Of a stretch of 64,000 nt of DNA, positions 59,525-64,000 are shown in pieces. Origin of the DNA: Sphingomonas canadensis (GTDB taxonomy: Bacteria; Pseudomonadota; Alphaproteobacteria; Sphingomonadales; Sphingomonadaceae); assembly GCF_026013525.1 (NCBI RefSeq), contig NZ_JAPDRA010000002.1, forward strand, positions 372,001 to 436,000, given 5' to 3'. The first letter of the stretch is position 1. Each line of letters starts with the position of its first letter. The notes under the pieces were generated by a model, which saw nothing but the letters and a program-made list of their open reading frames with translations, did not search any database and was not told where the DNA came from. Position numbers and translations under genes: made by a program.

Positions 59525-62500
59525 ATGCACAAGATGGCAGAAGCGCTTAGCAGCCGCCAAGGGCGGACCGGGATGGCGGGCAATATCGCCCGCTGTCTGG
59601 TCGCGGCCATCGTTGCCGCCATTCTGGCATATCTAAGCGCGGCGATGCAGCGCCACGAATCCTGGATCGTGCCGATCTGGATTCCGAACGGCATCGTCCT
59701 GGCGGTATTGATGCTGCGCCGGGGGGAGGGGAAGAGCAGCCTGTTGAGCGCCGTGTTCGCGGGCTATCTGGCGGCCAATCTGCTCACGGGCCATTCGCTG
59801 TCGACCGGCGCGGGCATGGCGGCGTGCAACCTGATCGAGATACTGATCGCCTCCGCCATCATCCGCGCGGGCGGGATGGGCGCCGAGAACGAGATCGGCA
59901 CGACGCGCGGACTGACCCGCTTCGTGATCGCGGCGGGCATTGCCGCGCCGGCGGCTGCCGCGCTGCTGGCTGTGGCGATCCTGGCCGCGCCGGGCCGCGC
60001 CTTCGCGTTCGACGGCTGGGCCGCCTGGGCGCTGACCGACGGGCTTGGCAACCTGATCATCGCCCCGATCGTACTCGTGACCGCGGAGGCGCTCCGCCTG
60101 CGCCACCGCCTGTCGCGTCAGACTGTGCTTGAATGGGTGGCGGTGATGGTGGCGGGCACCGCGGTTACGATCGCGGTCTTCGCCCAGTCGCAGTTTCCGC
60201 TGCTGTTCCTGGCGGCACCGTTCGTGCTGATGGCGGCGTTCCGGCTGGGCGTTTCGGGCGCGGCCGTCGCCACGCTGGTCGTCACGGTGGTCGCATCGGT
60301 GGGCACCACGCTGGGGAATGGGCCGATCCAGCTCGTGGACGGCGACGCGGAGGCGCGCACCTTCGTCCTCCAGACCTTCGTGCTCGCCACCTTCGTATCG
60401 GCGCTGCCCGTGGCGGTGGCGCTGCGCGAGCTTTCGCGCACCCGCGTGGCGCTGGCCGAGGGCGAGCAGCGGATGCAGTTCATCTCGAACCTGTCCCCTG
60501 CCGGCATCGTGCTGACCGACGCGGCCGGGGACATGACCTATGCCAGCCCGTCGTGGCTCCAGCTTACCGGCATGAAGCTGAACGAGGTGCTGGGCATCGG
60601 CTGGGCGCGGATGCTGTACGGCGACCGGGCGCCCGATGCGCTGGCCGAATGGCGCACGCTGATCGGCCAGGGCAAGCCGTTCCAGCGCGAGTTCCGCTTC
60701 GCCAACCGCCTGGGCGAGGCGATGTGGGTGATGACCTATGGCAGCCCCGAGTTCGACGAGCACGGGCAGGTGACGGGCTTCATGCTGCTGATCCTGGACA
60801 TCACCGACCGCCGTCGCGCCGAGCGCCGCCTGGCCGAGCGCGAGCATGATCTCAGCCTGTTCGCAAGCAACGTCACCGACGCGGTGTTCCGCCTGGACAC
60901 CAAGGGCCGCTGCCTGTTCGTCACCCCCTCCGTGCGGCAGGTGCTGGGATATGAGGTGGAGGAGGTGCTGGGCCAGCCCGTGCTGCAGCGCTTCCACCCG
61001 GAAGACCGTCCGCGGATCGAGGAGGTGTTCCGCCGCATGGCGGCAGGCGAGCTTGAGCGCGCGGTGGTCACCTATCGCGCCCGGCATGCGCGGCGCGATG
61101 CCTGGATCTGGATGGAGGCGAATTGCCAGGCGGTGCGCGACGACGCGGGGACCCCGCGCGAGATTGTCGCGTCGCTGCGTGACGTGACGCGGCGCAAGGA
61201 GATGGAAGAGGAACTGGAGACCGAGCGCCAGCGCGCCGAGAACGCGACGCAGGCCAAGTCGCGCTTCCTGGCGAGCATGAGCCACGAGATCCGCACCCCG
61301 ATGAACGGCGTCCTCGGCTTCGCGGACCTGCTGCTGGCGGGCGATCTGGACCCCGTGCAGCAGGAGCGCGCGCGCATCATCGCCGAATCCGGCCGGATGA
61401 TGATGCGCATCCTGAACGAGATTCTGGATCATTCGAAGATCGAGGCGGGCCAGATGTCCGTCGCGGACGAGACGGTGGATCTTACCCATGCGATCCGCCG
61501 CTCGGTGCGCCTCTTCGAATCCGCCGCCAGGCAGAAGGGCATCGCGCTGGATCTGGAGCTGGACGCATCGCTGCCGCGCTGGGTGCGCAGCGACGGATTG
61601 CGCCTGCGCCAGATCGTGACCAACCTTGTGGGCAACGCGGTGAAGTTCACCCAGGACGGCGGCGTGCGCGTCGCTGCCCGGGCCGAGGGGATCGAGGGTG
61701 CCCGGCTGCTGGTGCTGGAGGTGCATGACAGCGGCGTCGGCATCCCCGCCGACCGGCTGGAAGCGATCTTCGGAGAATTCGTGCAGGCCGATACGGGCTC
61801 CGCGCGCGCGCAAGGGGGAACCGGGCTGGGGCTGGCCATCAGCCGCAGCCTGGCGCGGCTGATGGGCGGCTCCATCAACGTCACCAGCGAACTGGGCAAG
61901 GGTTCCTGCTTCATCCTCACGCTGCCGCTGGCGGAAACCGATGCCCCGGCGGATTCGCAGAACGTCCTCGACGAAGGCCAGCCGGAGGGCACGCTGCCCG
62001 CGCGCGTGCTGGCGGCCGAAGACAATGAGATCAACCAGCAGCTTATCGCCGCCGTGCTCAAGCAGCTCGGCATCGCCTGCGAGATCGCTCCGGACGGCCG
62101 CCGCGCGGTGGCCGCCGTGCTGGCGGCGGAGGCGCAGGGCCGCGGCTATGACCTGGTGCTGATGGACCTGCAGATGCCGGAGATGGACGGGTTCGAGGCG
62201 GTGCGCCTGATCCGCGATGCCGGAATCGGCGGCGAGCAGCTTCCGGTCGTCGCGCTGACCGCCAACGCCTATCAGGAGGATGTCCAGGCGGCGCTGGGCG
62301 CGGGGATGCAGGATCATCTCGCCAAGCCGATCGACGCCGCGATGCTGGTGCGCGTGCTGCGCCGCTGGGCCAGCATCGCCCCGGCGGCGCCGGCCCCGTC
62401 GGCCAACCCGGCGCTGGCGGAGCTGCGGCCGCAATTCCGCCAGCGGCTGGAGGAGCTGCGTGCCGCGACGATCGCCTTCGGCGAGGATGGCGGGGCGGAT

Positions 62501-62758
62501 GCGCGCGCGGATTTTTTCAGCCGGTGCCACCAGATGGCGGGCAACGCCGCCCTGTTCGGCTATGCCGCGCTCGGCAGCATCGCCCGCGTGGTCGAACGGC
62601 TGCTGGGCGAGGAGGACGATCCCGCGACCGCGCCTGCCATCGCACTGCTGCTGCGCCACCTGGGGGAGGCGATCGCCAGTGAGGACGGGGAAGGCGCCAA
62701 GCCGCGCCGGGGCCGCAAGCGGAAGGGCGCGGACGGGAAGGACCAGGCTCCGGCCTGA
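59525..62758 (+). CDS. MASE1 hybrid sensor histidine kinase with REC and Hpt domains
   Basis: A 1077-residue membrane kinase. Domain order: MASE1-type membrane region (about 20-310; WIVPIWIPNGIVLAVLMLRR is typical), two PAS domains (about 320-445 and 445-565), HisKA with phospho-acceptor His587 (SHEIRTPMNGVLGF), an HATPase with NLVGNAVKFT and GTGLGLAISRSL, a receiver with Asp881 (LMDLQMPEMDG) and an Hpt domain with His1002 (CHQMAGNAALFG). A complete phosphorelay is therefore in one protein, needing only a downstream response regulator that is not in the window. ATG 59525 was chosen; TTG 59498 and ATG 59573 are alternatives. It ends 18 bp from the convergent EAL gene. Confidence 0.9.
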   Translation: MHKMAEALSSRQGRTGMAGNIARCLVAAIVAAILAYLSAAMQRHESWIVPIWIPNGIVLAVLMLRRGEGKSSLLSAVFAGYLAANLLTGHSLSTGAGMAACNLIEILIASAIIRAGGMGAENEIGTTRGLTRFVIAAGIAAPAAAALLAVAILAAPGRAFAFDGWAAWALTDGLGNLIIAPIVLVTAEALRLRHRLSRQTVLEWVAVMVAGTAVTIAVFAQSQFPLLFLAAPFVLMAAFRLGVSGAAVATLVVTVVASVGTTLGNGPIQLVDGDAEARTFVLQTFVLATFVSALPVAVALRELSRTRVALAEGEQRMQFISNLSPAGIVLTDAAGDMTYASPSWLQLTGMKLNEVLGIGWARMLYGDRAPDALAEWRTLIGQGKPFQREFRFANRLGEAMWVMTYGSPEFDEHGQVTGFMLLILDITDRRRAERRLAEREHDLSLFASNVTDAVFRLDTKGRCLFVTPSVRQVLGYEVEEVLGQPVLQRFHPEDRPRIEEVFRRMAAGELERAVVTYRARHARRDAWIWMEANCQAVRDDAGTPREIVASLRDVTRRKEMEEELETERQRAENATQAKSRFLASMSHEIRTPMNGVLGFADLLLAGDLDPVQQERARIIAESGRMMMRILNEILDHSKIEAGQMSVADETVDLTHAIRRSVRLFESAARQKGIALDLELDASLPRWVRSDGLRLRQIVTNLVGNAVKFTQDGGVRVAARAEGIEGARLLVLEVHDSGVGIPADRLEAIFGEFVQADTGSARAQGGTGLGLAISRSLARLMGGSINVTSELGKGSCFILTLPLAETDAPADSQNVLDEGQPEGTLPARVLAAEDNEINQQLIAAVLKQLGIACEIAPDGRRAVAAVLAAEAQGRGYDLVLMDLQMPEMDGFEAVRLIRDAGIGGEQLPVVALTANAYQEDVQAALGAGMQDHLAKPIDAAMLVRVLRRWASIAPAAPAPSANPALAELRPQFRQRLEELRAATIAFGEDGGADARADFFSRCHQMAGNAALFGYAALGSIARVVERLLGEEDDPATAPAIALLLRHLGEAIASEDGEGAKPRRGRKRKGADGKDQAPA

Positions 62759-62776
62759 TCCTCCCGGCTGGCAGGC

Positions 62777-64000
62777 TCAGGTAAGCGTGCGGAAGGCCGG
62801 GATGGAGAGCTGGCCTTCGACCGGGAAGATCGTGACCTGATCGTTGTTGTTGAACGCATCCAGCCGGATGCCGAGCGCCGCCAGCGCCTGGGGAGAGACC
62901 CGCGTGCGCGTGTAGAGCCCGCCCGCGGAATCATGGACCAGCTCTTCCTCGAACTCGACGCCCTGCTGGTTGCCCATCGAGCGGCGGACGGATGCGACCA
63001 CGAGCTGGCCGTCGCCGAAATCGAGCACGAACTGCGTGCCTTCGGGCACGTCCACCAGCCCTTCGATCAGCGCGCCGCTGGACGACAGGTTGCGCAGGAT
63101 CACCGGATAATAATGGTTGTGGTGGATCGCGCCGATACGGCGGAAGGTGGCGTGGCGCAGGCTGCGCTGAAAGGCCGGGCCGGCGGGCGCGATCACCCAT
63201 TCGCCCTGCTCCAGCCGCTCCAGCAACTGCTGCTGCGGCACGGCCTTGCTGTAGATGAAGCCCTGCACATGGCTGACGTGGAGCGAGCGCACCATTTCGA
63301 GCTGGTCGAAGCTTTCGACGCCCTCGGCGGTGGTCTCCATGTCCAGCGCGGTGGCCAGCGCCACGATCGCGCTGATGATCGCCTGGTTGCGCGTGCCGTT
63401 GCGCGTGGCGCCGCGCACGAAGCTCTGGTCGATCTTGATCTTGTCGAACGGCGCCGTCTTCAGATAGCCGAGCGACGAATAGCCGGTGCCGAAATCGTCG
63501 AGCGCCAGGCGCACGCCGATCGACTTCAGCGTTTCGAACATCGCGTCGGATTCGCCCGAATCGCCCAGGAAGACGCTCTCGGTGATCTCCAGCTCCAGCC
63601 GGTGCGGATCCAGGCCCGAGGATGCGAGCGCGCTCAGCACCACCGACGGCAGGTTGGGCAGCGCGAACTGCACCGCGGAGACGTTCACCGCGACCCTGAG
63701 GTCGGCCGGCCAGGCGGCGGCATCCTCGCACGCGCGGCGCAGCGTCCATTCGCCCAGCCGGACGATCAGGTCCGCTTCCTCGGCGATCGGCACGAAGATC
63801 GCGGGCGAAATGGCGCCGCGCTGCGGATGGTTCCAGCGCAGCAGCGCCTCGAAGCCGGTCACCTCGTTGGTCACCGCGTTGACGATCGGCTGGTAATGGA
63901 CCGCCATCTCGTCGCGGGCCAGCGCGTCGAGCAGGTCGTGTTCCAGCGTGCGGCGTTCCTCCGCCGCCTCCAGCAGCTCGCGCGAGAAGAAGCGATAGCG
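62777..64000 (-). CDS. EAL-domain c-di-GMP phosphodiesterase with C-terminal PilZ domain, partial
   Basis: The C-terminal 407 residues of a longer protein; the start lies beyond base 64000. The EAL domain is complete: EALLRWNHP, NVSAVQF, ELEITES, DDFGTGYSS, KIDQSFV, TAEGVES and QGFIYSKAV. These carry the metal and catalytic residues, so hydrolysis of c-di-GMP is likely. The last 110 residues match PilZ (RNLSSSGALIEGLVDVPEGT; FDFGDG-like LDFGDGQLVVASV), a c-di-GMP binding domain. The upstream fragment ending RTLEHDLLDALARDEMAVHY is the usual linker after a GGDEF domain, so a GGDEF-EAL-PilZ protein is expected. It faces the hybrid kinase tail to tail. Confidence 0.88.
   Translation of the reverse strand, partial: RYRFFSRELLEAAEERRTLEHDLLDALARDEMAVHYQPIVNAVTNEVTGFEALLRWNHPQRGAISPAIFVPIAEEADLIVRLGEWTLRRACEDAAAWPADLRVAVNVSAVQFALPNLPSVVLSALASSGLDPHRLELEITESVFLGDSGESDAMFETLKSIGVRLALDDFGTGYSSLGYLKTAPFDKIKIDQSFVRGATRNGTRNQAIISAIVALATALDMETTAEGVESFDQLEMVRSLHVSHVQGFIYSKAVPQQQLLERLEQGEWVIAPAGPAFQRSLRHATFRRIGAIHHNHYYPVILRNLSSSGALIEGLVDVPEGTQFVLDFGDGQLVVASVRRSMGNQQGVEFEEELVHDSAGGLYTRTRVSPQALAALGIRLDAFNNNDQVTIFPVEGQLSIPAFRTLT

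Overview
The window is a GC-rich chromosomal segment from an alphaproteobacterium, most likely a sphingomonad (Sphingomonas-like). The basis is the gene content (split L11/L10/beta operon, protocatechuate 4,5-dioxygenase LigAB, a TonB-dependent receptor, an alphaproteobacterial-type type II secretion cluster) and the strongly G/C-biased third codon positions. No species can be assigned from the sequence alone. Protein assignments are by eye from motifs and family knowledge; no database search was run.

Layout. 1-14.0 kb: a type II secretion system (T2SS) locus. It opens with the N-terminus of a PhoX-type phosphatase carrying a Tat signal and a lipobox. Three small genes encoding a second, compact GspL/GspM/GspC-like set diverge from it. 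The full set follows in four alternating blocks: gspD-C-I-H-G (minus), gspL-M-E-F (plus), gspN (minus), then a periplasmic-binding-fold gene fused translationally to gspJ-K (plus). 14.0-20.4 kb: tRNA-Pro(CGG), a ferredoxin/adrenodoxin-type reductase, a CsgG-family lipoprotein-like protein, a secreted WG-repeat-like protein and lepA. 20.4-26.6 kb: a minus-strand operon of an HscC-type Hsp70 and two membrane-anchored J-like proteins whose HPD motif is degenerate, preceded by a beta-propeller phytase. 26.8-30.1 kb: a translationally coupled TerY-like vWA / PP2C phosphatase / protein kinase triad. 30.2-32.3 kb: molybdate transporter modABC with a short ModC. 33.3-37.2 kb: DUF2946 protein, TonB receptor and PepSY membrane protein, probably metal or metallophore uptake. 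37.2-38.5 kb: ligB-ligA. 38.8-47.4 kb: rpoC and rpoB, with a pair of palindromic repeats between them. 47.7-50.2 kb: two paralogous single-pass membrane proteins with Pro/Ala/Thr stalks. 50.3-55.4 kb: an acyltransferase-SGNH protein and an M16 peptidase pair. 55.6-59.2 kb: rplL, rplJ, an L,D-transpeptidase, a small STAS-like protein, rplA and rplK. 59.5-64 kb: a MASE1 hybrid histidine kinase facing an EAL-PilZ protein that runs off the window.

Functional themes. (i) Export: a complete T2SS sits beside a phosphatase that is a good candidate substrate, and a phytase lies 25 kb away, so phosphate scavenging may be one job of this export route. (ii) Envelope proteostasis and stress: HscC with two membrane J-like proteins, the TerY-type phospho-signalling triad, and M16 peptidases. 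(iii) Core gene expression: the classical rplKAJL-rpoBC operon is broken into three units by oppositely oriented genes, and each unit has a recognisable minus-strand sigma70-like promoter candidate (TTGCGT-N17-TAAGGG, TTGACT-N16-TATGTG, TTGACA-N17-TATATC).

The features most worth following are the HscC/J-like operon with its 115-bp near-identical internal duplication, the second GspL/M/C-like set beside the Tat-lipoprotein phosphatase, the periplasmic-binding protein inside the T2SS operon, and the paralogous stalk proteins upstream of rpoB.
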